A stretch of 64,000 nt of DNA from Paenibacillus soyae (GTDB lineage: Bacteria; Bacillota; Bacilli; Paenibacillales; Paenibacillaceae), in assembly GCF_024623455.1 (NCBI RefSeq), contig NZ_JANIPJ010000018.1, positions 62,001 to 126,000 of the forward strand, given 5' to 3'. A program made the position numbers and the translations under genes. Shown one piece after another: positions 1 to 7,634 of this stretch (its first letter is position 1; every line of letters begins with the position of its first letter). A model generated the notes under the pieces. The model made no database searches, was not told the DNA's origin, and worked only from the letters and a program-made list of their open reading frames with translations.

Positions 1-1
1 G

Positions 2-1609
2 GAGCGCCTCGGGTTCAAGTTCGGGAAGGACTGCTTCGTTTCTCCGGAAGCCGTGTTATTCCCGGATAAGCTGAGCATGGGGGATCGCAGCTATATCGCG
101 GGAGGCGCCATCGTTCGCAATACGGAGCTTGTCATGGGCGCGGACTGCTCCATCAATGCGGGGGCGGTCGTGACCGGCAAGGTGAAGCTGGGCGATGCCG
201 TGCGCATCGCGACTTATGCCAGCATGTACGGCTTCAATCACGGCTTCGCTTCGGTCGATGTGCCGATCTTCCGCCAGCCGCTTACCTTCGCGGGCATCGA
301 GATCGGCGACGACGTCTGGATTGGCGCCCATGCCGTCATTCTGGACGGCGTAACGGTCGGCTCCCACTCCATCGTCGCCGCCGGAGCCGTCGTCACCAAG
401 GACGTGCCTCCTTACAGCATTGTCGGCGGCAATCCGGCCAAGGTGATTCGAAGCAGACTGGAAGAGAAAACGAAGGAGTCCGCGCCAACCACTCCGCCGC
501 TTGAGCGAATCCATGAGGCAGCAACCGGCAGGGAGGCTTCCCAGCTGGAAGACCGGCTGCGGAGCTTCGGCAGCGCGGCGCGCGATGAGCTGGAGCCTCT
601 GCTGCGGTACTATTCCGAATCGGCGGATGACGGCGAGCCGTTCTTCCGGGACCGCCCCGGCAGCGCGCGAACGGTCCGCGCCTATTGCGATGCCGTGGAA
701 ATCGCCGCCATGTTCGGCACGCTTCCTCCCGGCTGGAGCCGAGAAGCGCTAGTCGCCAAGCTCCAAAGCTACCAGTCCGCCGAGACCGGGCTGCTGCCCG
801 ATCCTTGGCATCTGCCGGATGCGGACAAGGACGACCCTTGGCTGCTGACCGACTATTTCTCGCGCTATCACTTGCTTGCCGTCGGTTATGCGCTGGAGAC
901 GCTGAATGCGCAGCTTCTCCATCCCGTTCATGCGGTGGAGAAGCTGGAGACGAATGCGCTGTACCGCAAATTGGATGGCATGGCTTGGCATAACGACGCA
1001 TGGAGCTGCGGCGACTGGATCGATGGTTATGCGACGGGGCTATATATAAATGCCAAGCATTTCGGCAGCGCCAAGCGGCCGGACGATCTGATGGGATGGC
1101 TGCATACCCGCGCGAACCGGTTCACCGGCTTGTGGGGACAGCCAACGGATAAGGAAGACTGGCTTCAGCCGGTCAATGGCTTCTACCGCTTGACCCGCGC
1201 TACCTTCGCGCAGTTCGGCTTGCCGCTGCCGTATCCGGAGCGTACCATCGACACGGTGCTTGCCCATAGCCGGAACGGCAAGTTTTTCCGAGAGGATAGG
1301 CTGAACGCCTGCAACGTGCTGGACGTGGCGCATCCGCTGTGGCTGTGCATGAAGCAAACGGATTATCGGCGCGAGGAAATCGTCGAGTGGGCTTCTCGCA
1401 TGCTGGATGCCGCGCTTCGCGAGTGGGTGCCGCGGCGCGGATTCAGCTTCCGGCTGCAGGAGCGCGGCAGCGAAGGGCTGCAGGGCACGGAGATGTGGCT
1501 CAGCATCGTCTACCTGCTCGCGGACATTTGCGGCGCCGCTCCGGCGCTCGGCTATCGCCCGCAGGGCGTTCACCGGCCGGACCCGGCCTGGACCTGGTCC
1601 TTCTTGTAA
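2..1609 (+). CDS. Left-handed beta-helix acyltransferase fused to a C-terminal alpha-helical domain (5' partial)
   Basis: The frame is open from the window edge, so the true start lies upstream; the GTG at 53 is only an internal codon. About the first 140 visible residues are hexapeptide repeats ending in the motif GGNPAKVIRSR, typical of xenobiotic/galactoside-type O-acetyltransferases that move acetyl from acetyl-CoA to a sugar or similar acceptor. The remaining 370 or so residues are helical and rich in Trp and His, with a stretch around WHNDAWSCGDWIDGY; they resemble an alpha/alpha-barrel, but I cannot name the family. No signal peptide is visible because the N-terminus is missing. The stop codon lies inside a 48-bp tandem repeat. 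The acetyltransferase fold is certain; the substrate and the role of the helical domain are unknown. Confidence 0.85.
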   Translation, partial: ERLGFKFGKDCFVSPEAVLFPDKLSMGDRSYIAGGAIVRNTELVMGADCSINAGAVVTGKVKLGDAVRIATYASMYGFNHGFASVDVPIFRQPLTFAGIEIGDDVWIGAHAVILDGVTVGSHSIVAAGAVVTKDVPPYSIVGGNPAKVIRSRLEEKTKESAPTTPPLERIHEAATGREASQLEDRLRSFGSAARDELEPLLRYYSESADDGEPFFRDRPGSARTVRAYCDAVEIAAMFGTLPPGWSREALVAKLQSYQSAETGLLPDPWHLPDADKDDPWLLTDYFSRYHLLAVGYALETLNAQLLHPVHAVEKLETNALYRKLDGMAWHNDAWSCGDWIDGYATGLYINAKHFGSAKRPDDLMGWLHTRANRFTGLWGQPTDKEDWLQPVNGFYRLTRATFAQFGLPLPYPERTIDTVLAHSRNGKFFREDRLNACNVLDVAHPLWLCMKQTDYRREEIVEWASRMLDAALREWVPRRGFSFRLQERGSEGLQGTEMWLSIVYLLADICGAAPALGYRPQGVHRPDPAWTWSFL

Positions 1610-1680
1610 GGCGTTGCCCACCGGCCGGACCTGGCCTGGGCCTGATCCCTCTTGTAAGACATTGTCCACCGGTACGCGGG
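1571..1680. repeat. 48-bp tandem repeat spanning the stop codon of the acyltransferase
   Basis: Copies begin with CACCGG at 1571, 1619 and 1667 (third partial). The first copy is the last 13 codons of the gene including TAA at 1607-1609; the second repeats the same sequence outside the gene. The period is 16 codons. Confidence 0.8.
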
Positions 1681-1694
1681 ACAACACGGAAAAT

Positions 1695-1882
1695 GCTGCA
1701 GAGCTGCATCATTTTCGCTCATTTCGAGGCGCACGAGCATAAAATGATGCCTTTATGCAGGATTTTCGGCCGTTTTCTCCTCTCAGGCCAAGTATGGGTT
1801 CCAAATGATGTACGTTCGCAACATTTGGAGTCCAGCCTTCGGCTGTGACAGAAAAATGATGCTCTTTTGCATCATTTTTGTT
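1695..1882. repeat. Cluster of three hairpins (intergenic palindromic element)
   Basis: Three inverted repeats follow each other: GCATCATTTT with AAAATGATGC around 1705-1755, CCAAATG with CATTTGG at about 1801-1828, and AAAATGATGC-TCTTTT-GCATCATTTT at about 1854-1879. The first and third share arms. No open frame with a ribosome binding site was seen. With the 48-bp repeat and a terminator it fills the gap between the acyltransferase and the FAD oxidoreductase. Confidence 0.65.
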
Positions 1883-1907
1883 CGAGATAAGGCCAATAAA
1901 AACGACC

Positions 1908-1947
1908 AAAGCCGTTCCCGCGCGGCAGCGCGCGGGAACGGCTTTTT
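1908..1947. terminator. Bidirectional Rho-independent terminator
   Basis: Long GC-rich stem AAAGCCGTTCCCGCGC paired with GCGCGGGAACGGCTTT, followed by TTTTT on the plus strand. It separates the plus-strand acyltransferase from the convergent FAD oxidoreductase. Confidence 0.85.
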
Positions 1948-2021
1948 ACGGCAATAATGGTTAAGCCCCCATATTATAAATGCCCATAATAAATGACGTC
2001 GTTAACTGTTGCCGATGTGAC

Positions 2022-3275
2022 CTAAGCCGGCTCCGCAGCTCCCGGGGCAGCGCCCTGCACGAGACGGCCGATCGCTTGCCCGAGGTCGTGCGGCCCAGCC
2101 GCCCGATTATAAGTGCCAAGGAACGCCGAAGTCGCCTCGGGACTGGACGCGATAAGACGGTTGACCATTCTCTGCTCCTCGGTGAAAGGGTTATTCTTCG
2201 TGAATTGGCAGGCCAGCTGGAAGTGGAACATCATCTTCTCTTCCATGCGCGCTTGATACACGCCCGCCATCTCGTTCCAGCTCGCATCCCAATCCGGATA
2301 GGCGCTCAGCACATCGGTTAGAATACGCGCGCCGTAAAGCGCGTCCTGCATGCCTTGGCCGACGGCGGGATCCTTGAACGTCAGCGCGTCCCCCACGAGC
2401 GCCCAGCCAGGCCCCATGCCTTGATGCCAGTCATTGTCATAACCGAGCAGGCCCTTGATCGGCATGGCAAGCTCGGCATCCCGCATCCGCTCGGCAAGCG
2501 GCGTACCCGCAAATCCGGTTTCCAGGAGGGTAAGCATCGCCTGCTCCGGCAATACTTTGAACCGCTCCATCCAGTCCTCGTCCTCCAGCGGGAACATGAC
2601 GCCCACGACGTACAGGTTATCGCTGGTCGGGAATACGATCGCGATTTTGTCGTCCATCTTGTACAGCTCGGCATGAAGCTCGCCGTCCTGCTTGTAATTC
2701 GAGAAGTACCCGACATACGAAGCGAAATCGGTCGGCACCGCCTGCAGACATTCGCTGCCGGCCAAGCCGCGCACTCTCGAGTTCCGCCCGTCCGCCCCGA
2801 CGACGAGCTTCGCCCGGAACTGCTCGCGCATGCCGTTTTTGCGAACCCCTTCTACTCCGACGACCTTGCCATCCTCTTCGATGAGCTCCGCAACGCGGAA
2901 GCCCTCGATTGCCGTCACTCGATCCTGCGCGGCCGCATGCTTGAACAAAATATCGTCAAGATGCGTTCGCCTGATGCACAAGCATTCCGTCTCCCCCATC
3001 ACTTCGGGGAACCTGCCGTCGATAACGGCATCCTCGAACTGGACAACCGCCCGTTTGTACGTCGGCGTCCCCGTCGCCAGCAGCTCCTCTAAGACCCCCA
3101 TCTCCCGCAGCATAGCCAGCGAATTGCCATAAAAATTATGCGTCGACAACGTATCGCTCGGGAAGGTGCTTTTGTCCAGAAGCAGCACCTCGTACCCCGC
3201 CTTCGCCATCTCGTATGCCAGCGTCGAACCGGCCACCCTCGCTCCTACCACGATCACATCATAATGTCTTTTCAT
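2022..3275 (-). CDS. FAD-dependent oxidoreductase, geranylgeranyl-reductase/PHBH-like
   Basis: The protein has 417 residues and is a soluble flavoprotein. The N-terminal Rossmann motif GARVAG (residues 11-16) follows a hydrophobic beta strand and binds the ADP of FAD; GADGRNS near residue 160 is the DG motif and LVGDALTFKDP near 290 the GD motif of group-A flavin monooxygenases and geranylgeranyl reductases. Length is typical. The substrate cannot be read from the sequence. It is transcribed alone, just downstream of the NarL-type kinase gene on the same strand, but has its own promoter with paired TGACA repeats (3313-3368), also found in front of the lipoprotein gene next to that kinase. This suggests, as inference, that it is an output gene of the two-component system. 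Confidence 0.85.
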   Translation of the reverse strand: MKRHYDVIVVGARVAGSTLAYEMAKAGYEVLLLDKSTFPSDTLSTHNFYGNSLAMLREMGVLEELLATGTPTYKRAVVQFEDAVIDGRFPEVMGETECLCIRRTHLDDILFKHAAAQDRVTAIEGFRVAELIEEDGKVVGVEGVRKNGMREQFRAKLVVGADGRNSRVRGLAGSECLQAVPTDFASYVGYFSNYKQDGELHAELYKMDDKIAIVFPTSDNLYVVGVMFPLEDEDWMERFKVLPEQAMLTLLETGFAGTPLAERMRDAELAMPIKGLLGYDNDWHQGMGPGWALVGDALTFKDPAVGQGMQDALYGARILTDVLSAYPDWDASWNEMAGVYQARMEEKMMFHFQLACQFTKNNPFTEEQRMVNRLIASSPEATSAFLGTYNRAAGPHDLGQAIGRLVQGAAPGAAEPA

Positions 3276-3312
3276 CTACCGCAGCCTCCCGCATCAAGTT
3301 TCCATCGATCTC

Positions 3313-3368
3313 ATTGTAAAAGAATGCCTGCGCGCCAAGTAGTTACACGCTGTCATGGAAATTGTCAT
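3313..3368 (-). promoter_or_regulatory. Promoter of the FAD oxidoreductase with a TGACA-N7-TGACA direct repeat
   Basis: Read on the minus strand, TGACA occupies 3367-3363 and again 3355-3351, spaced 12 bp, followed by TGTAACT. A TACAAT -10 box lies at 3318-3313, 32 nt after the second repeat. There is no good -35 box, as expected for an activator-dependent promoter. The same layout occurs at 5486-5541. Confidence 0.6.
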
Positions 3369-3403
3369 GTGGTGCGGGAGGCGCAGGGTAAGCGCCTAAG
3401 GCG

Positions 3404-5386
3404 CTACCCTACCGGCAGCTCGATCGAAAGCTCGCAGCCGCAAGGCGAGCCGTCATCCGCGCTGGAGGAGCGGATCGACACCGTGCCGCCGAGCAGCTCG
3501 GCGCGCTCCTTCATGGCGCTGAGGCCGAAGCCCGGGGATGCCTCGCCGAAGGGCTCGCCGTCGCTGACTAGCCGGAACTTCAGAAGCTCTCCCTCCAGCT
3601 GCAGCGTGAAGCGGAACCGGCTGCATCGTCCATGACGGATGCCGTTCGTCAGCCCCTCCTGGAGCGCATGGTACAGCACCTGCTCCGACAGCTTCCCTAG
3701 CGCAAAGCCGTGCGGAATTCTAATATCCGCTTCGACGCGAATATCCATCGTGTCCTCGGTGTATTGGATAAGCTCCCGCAGCGACTCCTCCAGCGACAAC
3801 GCGGGGGCTTCCTCCGTCTTGAGCAGCCGCACGGATTTGCGAATATCGTCCAATCCTTTGCGCACGAGGCCGCTCAGCATATCCAGCTTGCCTTCGGGGA
3901 TGCCGCCGTCGCGCTCGGCCAGCGTCTTGGTCGCTTCCAGCTGCACGATGGCGGCCGTAAGCGTATGTCCGACGACGTCGTGGATTTCGTACGCGATCCG
4001 ATTGCGCTCCTCCAGAACCGACAGCTCGGCCAGCGACTCCGCTTTCTCCCGCATCGTGATCGATAATACCCGGTTCGCCTGCTCCAGCTCCGCGGTGCGC
4101 ATCTCCACCAGCTTCTCCAGGTCCCGGTGGAACTGCTCCAGCTCTTTATTTTTTACAAGCAGCTCCGCCGCGTTCCGCTCCGACTCCAGATGCACCCGCC
4201 GGACGCTGCTGACCATCACCATAATCATGCAAATCATGAACAGCAGCAGTCCATTCGACTGCAAGCCCGCTATAATTCTGAAAATGTATCGGCTTATCGG
4301 CAGCATCTCGTTCAGAGGCAACGGCAGCATCCAGAGCACAACAGCCGCAAGCGTGCATAGAGCAAGCGTCCAGAAGCCCCGAATGATCCACCTTCGTTCC
4401 TCTTCCCGCTCCCTCGTATTCCGCTGCTTAATCAGAACGTAGGAAATGGCGACCAGCCCAGCGCCAGCCAGCACAAGAACGACTTGCGTTGTCACCCGCG
4501 CATAGAGAATGGGATCCCATGCTCCCGCTGCCCCGACCACGACTACATATAGAGCCAGCACGTATTTAATCACGCGAATAATACGATTGCGGGCGACCTG
4601 CAGCGCCGCGCCGAAGAAGCCGACGAACGCATACAAGCCGATCGGGATGAGCATATCCCTCCAGTAATACAATTCCGTGATGGGGAGGAACCACTGCGGC
4701 ACCCGGCAGGAAAGCAGCAAATTCAGCCCCAGACAGAAGGCGAGGATGCCGAACCAACCGTACATTTGCTGCCTTCGACGCACGAACAGGATCAGACCGA
4801 CAATACTTGCCGTTAGGTAGAGGATTGCATATATAAACAATCCTACCTCCCCCTGAAGCATGGCGTACAGAAGCTGATCCGGCTCACCGGCAAGCACCAT
4901 ATCGCTGCCAACGAACGGCTGACCTGCCCATTCCGTCTTAATTCGCAGCTCCTTCCCTTCGTCCGACGGCTCGATAGGCACCGGATGCAGCGTCAGCCTT
5001 GGATTAATATACTTCCTCTTGCCATCCATGTTGAACGAGTAGAGCGGCTCGCCGCCTAACGTGACCTCGAACCGCTTCATGCCCGAGAAGAACAAATAGG
5101 GGCTGCGCCACCCGATGTCGGGCACCGTCTTCCGCAGCCATACCGTCCCTTCGTAGCCGATCAGCCTTTTTTTGTGCGCAAGGTCGAACGTCTCCCAGTC
5201 CGTTTCCTCCGGCTCGTCCTGCCCGTATGCAACTTGCCATTTCAGTATGTACACCGTAAACTCGGGACGCTCCTTCTCCGCGAAGCTCGGCCGCTCCACG
5301 AGCATCGGCGGCAGGAACAGCATAAAAACGGCCGAACAGATCAAAATCCACAGCAGCGTAGAAAGGCGTTTTTTCCTCGTGTCCAT
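3404..5386 (-). CDS. Sensor histidine kinase, NarL-partner type (HisKA_3)
   Basis: The protein has 660 residues. A signal-anchor helix (residues 10-27) is followed by an extracellular beta-rich region to about 185, then seven or so membrane helices (about 190-400), a coiled coil, a HisKA_3 dimerisation domain with the phospho-acceptor His near 468 (motif EIHDVVGHTL), and a C-terminal ATPase domain with GFGLSAMKERAELLGG. The layout is that of a 7TM-type receptor kinase. Its partner is almost certainly the NarL-type regulator at 6178-6852, separated only by a plus-strand lipoprotein gene. The Shine-Dalgarno (GAGGGG) is rather far from the ATG, so the start is likely but not certain. Confidence 0.9.
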   Translation of the reverse strand: MDTRKKRLSTLLWILICSAVFMLFLPPMLVERPSFAEKERPEFTVYILKWQVAYGQDEPEETDWETFDLAHKKRLIGYEGTVWLRKTVPDIGWRSPYLFFSGMKRFEVTLGGEPLYSFNMDGKRKYINPRLTLHPVPIEPSDEGKELRIKTEWAGQPFVGSDMVLAGEPDQLLYAMLQGEVGLFIYAILYLTASIVGLILFVRRRQQMYGWFGILAFCLGLNLLLSCRVPQWFLPITELYYWRDMLIPIGLYAFVGFFGAALQVARNRIIRVIKYVLALYVVVVGAAGAWDPILYARVTTQVVLVLAGAGLVAISYVLIKQRNTREREEERRWIIRGFWTLALCTLAAVVLWMLPLPLNEMLPISRYIFRIIAGLQSNGLLLFMICMIMVMVSSVRRVHLESERNAAELLVKNKELEQFHRDLEKLVEMRTAELEQANRVLSITMREKAESLAELSVLEERNRIAYEIHDVVGHTLTAAIVQLEATKTLAERDGGIPEGKLDMLSGLVRKGLDDIRKSVRLLKTEEAPALSLEESLRELIQYTEDTMDIRVEADIRIPHGFALGKLSEQVLYHALQEGLTNGIRHGRCSRFRFTLQLEGELLKFRLVSDGEPFGEASPGFGLSAMKERAELLGGTVSIRSSSADDGSPCGCELSIELPVG

Positions 5387-5485
5387 TATGATCAGAACCC
5401 CTCATCGTATTAATCCCGTCTTACGTTCTATCATAGCTCGACGCTGACCCGCGGAATACTGGCAATTTCGCGTTCGAGGCCCGAA

Positions 5486-5541
5486 TGACAGAAACAATGA
5501 CAACTTGTAACTGTCGGCGTCCTAGCCGGATCTTCTACAAT
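5486..5541 (+). promoter_or_regulatory. Promoter of the lipoprotein gene with a TGACA-N7-TGACA direct repeat
   Basis: TGACA lies at 5486-5490 and 5498-5502, followed by TGTAACT, and a TACAAT -10 box at 5536-5541, 33 nt after the second repeat. There is no recognisable -35. The pattern matches that of the FAD oxidoreductase promoter. It points toward the lipoprotein gene (ATG 5576), though it also lies upstream of the divergent kinase gene. Confidence 0.6.
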
Positions 5542-5575
5542 AACCCTTATCCAAAAATGAAAGGATCGAAGATCG

Positions 5576-6061
5576 ATGACCCGAACAAAGCTGGCGGCAT
5601 TAGCCGCTCTCGCCCTTCTGCTCCTCGCAGGTTGCTCCGAAAAAGACGTCCCCACGTTTGACGTTGAAATGGAGGATGCGAACCAAGGCAGCGTCACGCT
5701 CGATACGGCGGGAGGAGAAACCGTCCTCTCCAGCGTTGCCGAAATCCCTCCCTCCTTCCCCGAAGACATCCCGCTTCCCGAAGGCGCTGTTATCACGGCC
5801 ACTCTAGACCAGAAGGAGCAAGGCAATTCCATGGTGGCCTTCGACGCGGAGCAGCCCTTCGACGAGGCGATTGAGCTGTATCAAAATTACGCCTCGGAGG
5901 CGGGCTACGCGGAGGCCATTCCCGCAACGATCGACTCGCAAATGTTCTGGTACTCCGGCACGCGCGGGGAGGAGCAGCTCGTCATTACGCTCAACAAGGA
6001 TCTGGAGCGCGATGGCTGGGTGTACGGGGCGGTTACGTACACGAGCGGCGCACCAGAGTGA
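5576..6061 (+). CDS. Lipoprotein of unknown function next to the kinase
   Basis: The protein has 161 residues. The first 19 or so form a lipoprotein signal peptide ending in the lipobox LLAGC, so the mature protein is probably attached to the outer face of the membrane. The rest is acidic with the motif PEDIPLPEGA and a C-terminal beta-rich part; I do not recognise a named family. It lies between the kinase and the response regulator genes, on the opposite strand, and carries the TGACA-type promoter, so it may be an output or an accessory sensor of that system (inference). A bidirectional terminator follows at 6121-6155. Confidence 0.8.
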   Translation: MTRTKLAALAALALLLLAGCSEKDVPTFDVEMEDANQGSVTLDTAGGETVLSSVAEIPPSFPEDIPLPEGAVITATLDQKEQGNSMVAFDAEQPFDEAIELYQNYASEAGYAEAIPATIDSQMFWYSGTRGEEQLVITLNKDLERDGWVYGAVTYTSGAPE

Positions 6062-6120
6062 TTTTCACTCTTGCAGTTCCAATAGGATCTGCAAGCAGCC
6101 ACAACCCCCCACAAACCAAA

Positions 6121-6155
6121 GAAGGCGGTACGGGATCAGCTCCTGTACCGCCTTC
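6121..6155. terminator. Bidirectional terminator between lipoprotein and response regulator
   Basis: Perfect 11-bp stem GAAGGCGGTAC / GTACCGCCTTC with a 13-nt loop, located between convergent genes. Confidence 0.8.
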
Positions 6156-6177
6156 ATTATTAACGCTGTCGCCCTCG

Positions 6178-6852
6178 CTACGAACCCGCATCCTCCAACA
6201 AAAGCCCCTGCATGATCGCCACCGCTTCCTTGCGGTCGCTCGTGCCGAGCTTGTTGTAGATGACGCTGATGTAGTTGCGGACCGTGCCGTCGCTCATGAA
6301 CAGCGTGCTCGAGATTTGACGGTTGGAGTAGCCCTCGATCATGAGCAGCATGATCTTCCGCTCCCGCTCCGTGAAGGAGAAGCCTTGCCGGCCCAGCTTC
6401 GATTCGTCGAACGAATCCGCCCGGCCGCGATCCAGCACCGACAGTCTTGCCGCAAGCTTCGACGCGATCGCCGCGGGAAGAATAACCCCGCCGTCCATCG
6501 CCTCGCGGATCGTCTGCACGATTTGCCTCGACGGCATATCCTTGAGCAGGAAGCCGTCCGCTCCTCCGGCCATCGCGTCCACGATGAAGCGATCCTCCGC
6601 GAAGGTCGTCAGCATGAGCACGATCGTGTCCGGCACGTCCCGCTTGATGAGCCGCATCGCCTCGATGCCGTCCATGACGGGCATCTTGATATCCATCAGG
6701 ATAACGTCCGGCCGCTGCTCCTTCGCCTGCTGCCAAGCCTCCTGTCCGTTCTCGCACACGCCTATAATCGCCAAGCCTTCCTCCGATTGAAGGATCGTTT
6801 GCAAGCCCTCCCGGAGAAGCCGCTGATCGTCCGCAATCATGATTCGTATCAT
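6178..6852 (-). CDS. NarL/LuxR-type response regulator
   Basis: The protein has 224 residues from the ATG at 6852, which opens the canonical receiver sequence MIRIMIADDQ; the reading frame is open further upstream but that part is not protein-like. Receiver domain residues 1-120 contain the acidic pair DD (8-9), the phospho-acceptor Asp in ILMDIKMP near 54, and Lys in LLKD. A LuxR-type helix-turn-helix (FTERERKIMLLMIEGYSNRQ) occupies residues 155-215. It is the likely partner of the HisKA_3 kinase at 3404-5386. TGACA repeats upstream of the gene (6943-6968) suggest autoregulation, but in the opposite orientation to the other two sites. Confidence 0.9.
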   Translation of the reverse strand: MIRIMIADDQRLLREGLQTILQSEEGLAIIGVCENGQEAWQQAKEQRPDVILMDIKMPVMDGIEAMRLIKRDVPDTIVLMLTTFAEDRFIVDAMAGGADGFLLKDMPSRQIVQTIREAMDGGVILPAAIASKLAARLSVLDRGRADSFDESKLGRQGFSFTERERKIMLLMIEGYSNRQISSTLFMSDGTVRNYISVIYNKLGTSDRKEAVAIMQGLLLEDAGS

Positions 6853-6942
6853 CAAACAAGTCCACCCTTTTTCGCCGAATGTGAATGTACCTCCGATTCT
6901 ATCACCAGCAGGGTGCCCCGTATAGAGGAATGCGCGCGTCGA

Positions 6943-6968
6943 TGACAAGAATGACAAAAACAGTGACA
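6943..6968 (+). promoter_or_regulatory. Triple TGACA repeat upstream of the response regulator
   Basis: TGACA occurs at 6943, 6952 and 6964; the last two are spaced 12 bp as in the sites at 3351 and 5486. The segment AATGACA-(A/G)AAACA-(A/G)TGACA is nearly identical to the one at 5485-5502. It lies about 90 bp before the regulator start, on the non-coding orientation, and just downstream of padR. A possible autoregulatory site. Confidence 0.45.
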
Positions 6969-6976
6969 GACCGGCA

Positions 6977-7522
6977 TTACGCTTCCGGCAGCCTCTCCAG
7001 CGCCTCCAATTCCCTGGCGAACCATTCCCGCGCGAAGCGATGGGAACCGATGCCGTATTCCAGCGTCTTGCGCTGGTATCGGAAAATGTCGCGATACGGT
7101 TCCGGCACGTCCATATGCTCGAGCTCCCGATCAAGCGCCTCCAAGCCGCTTAGCGCGCTGTCCAGCTTCTCCGTTATTTCCTTCAAAATAGCCCGTTTCT
7201 CCTCGTAGCCTTCCACCAGTCCGAGGAAAAACATCTTGGACAGCGCCGTCACCTCGAGCTTGCTGTCCGGCGTCTCGCTTCGCATCCACTCCAGAAACGC
7301 TTCCTGCCCTGCGGGCAGCGCCGCGTACACCTTCTTGTGCCTGCCGTTCTCCACTTCCTCCGAATAGGCGACCCAGCCCTTCTCCAGCAGCTTCTTCAGC
7401 GCGGCTTGCAGGCTGCCGTAGCTGGCGCTGTAGAACAACGAAATTCCTCTCTTGAAGCTTTGATTCAGCTCATATACCGTCTGGCTCTGCATCATCAGCA
7501 AGCCCAAAACAACAAATTCCAT
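6977..7522 (-). CDS. PadR-family transcriptional regulator
   Basis: The protein has 181 residues. Residues 1-75 form a winged helix-turn-helix of the PadR type (MEFVVLGLLMMQSQTVYELN, then SYGSLQAALKKLLEKGWV); residues 85-178 are the helical Vir_C-like dimerisation region. PadR proteins are usually ligand-responsive repressors of a neighbouring gene. Here the gene is divergent from a serine hydrolase at 7635, and a nested palindrome at 7553-7593 lies between them, so it probably represses both itself and the hydrolase. The effector is unknown. Confidence 0.9.
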   Translation of the reverse strand: MEFVVLGLLMMQSQTVYELNQSFKRGISLFYSASYGSLQAALKKLLEKGWVAYSEEVENGRHKKVYAALPAGQEAFLEWMRSETPDSKLEVTALSKMFFLGLVEGYEEKRAILKEITEKLDSALSGLEALDRELEHMDVPEPYRDIFRYQRKTLEYGIGSHRFAREWFARELEALERLPEA

Positions 7523-7552
7523 CTTCCCGTTCTCTCCTCGCCTCTTGCGGAA

Positions 7553-7593
7553 TACGATAAAACATATTACGATTAGTAATATATCTTATCGTA
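7553..7593. promoter_or_regulatory. Probable PadR operator: nested palindrome
   Basis: Outer arms TACGATAA (7553-7560) and TTATCGTA (7586-7593) and inner arms ATATTAC (7564-7570) and GTAATAT (7576-7582) share one centre at 7573. A TATAAT box at 7597-7602 for the hydrolase gene borders it, so binding would block that promoter. Confidence 0.7.
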
Positions 7594-7634
7594 ATATATA
7601 ATTCCCATTAAATCAACCGCAGGGAGAGATACAA

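Noticed and set aside
393..1001. Minus-strand frames opposite the acyltransferase
   Set aside because: They are antisense to a recognisable beta-helix gene and show shadow composition.
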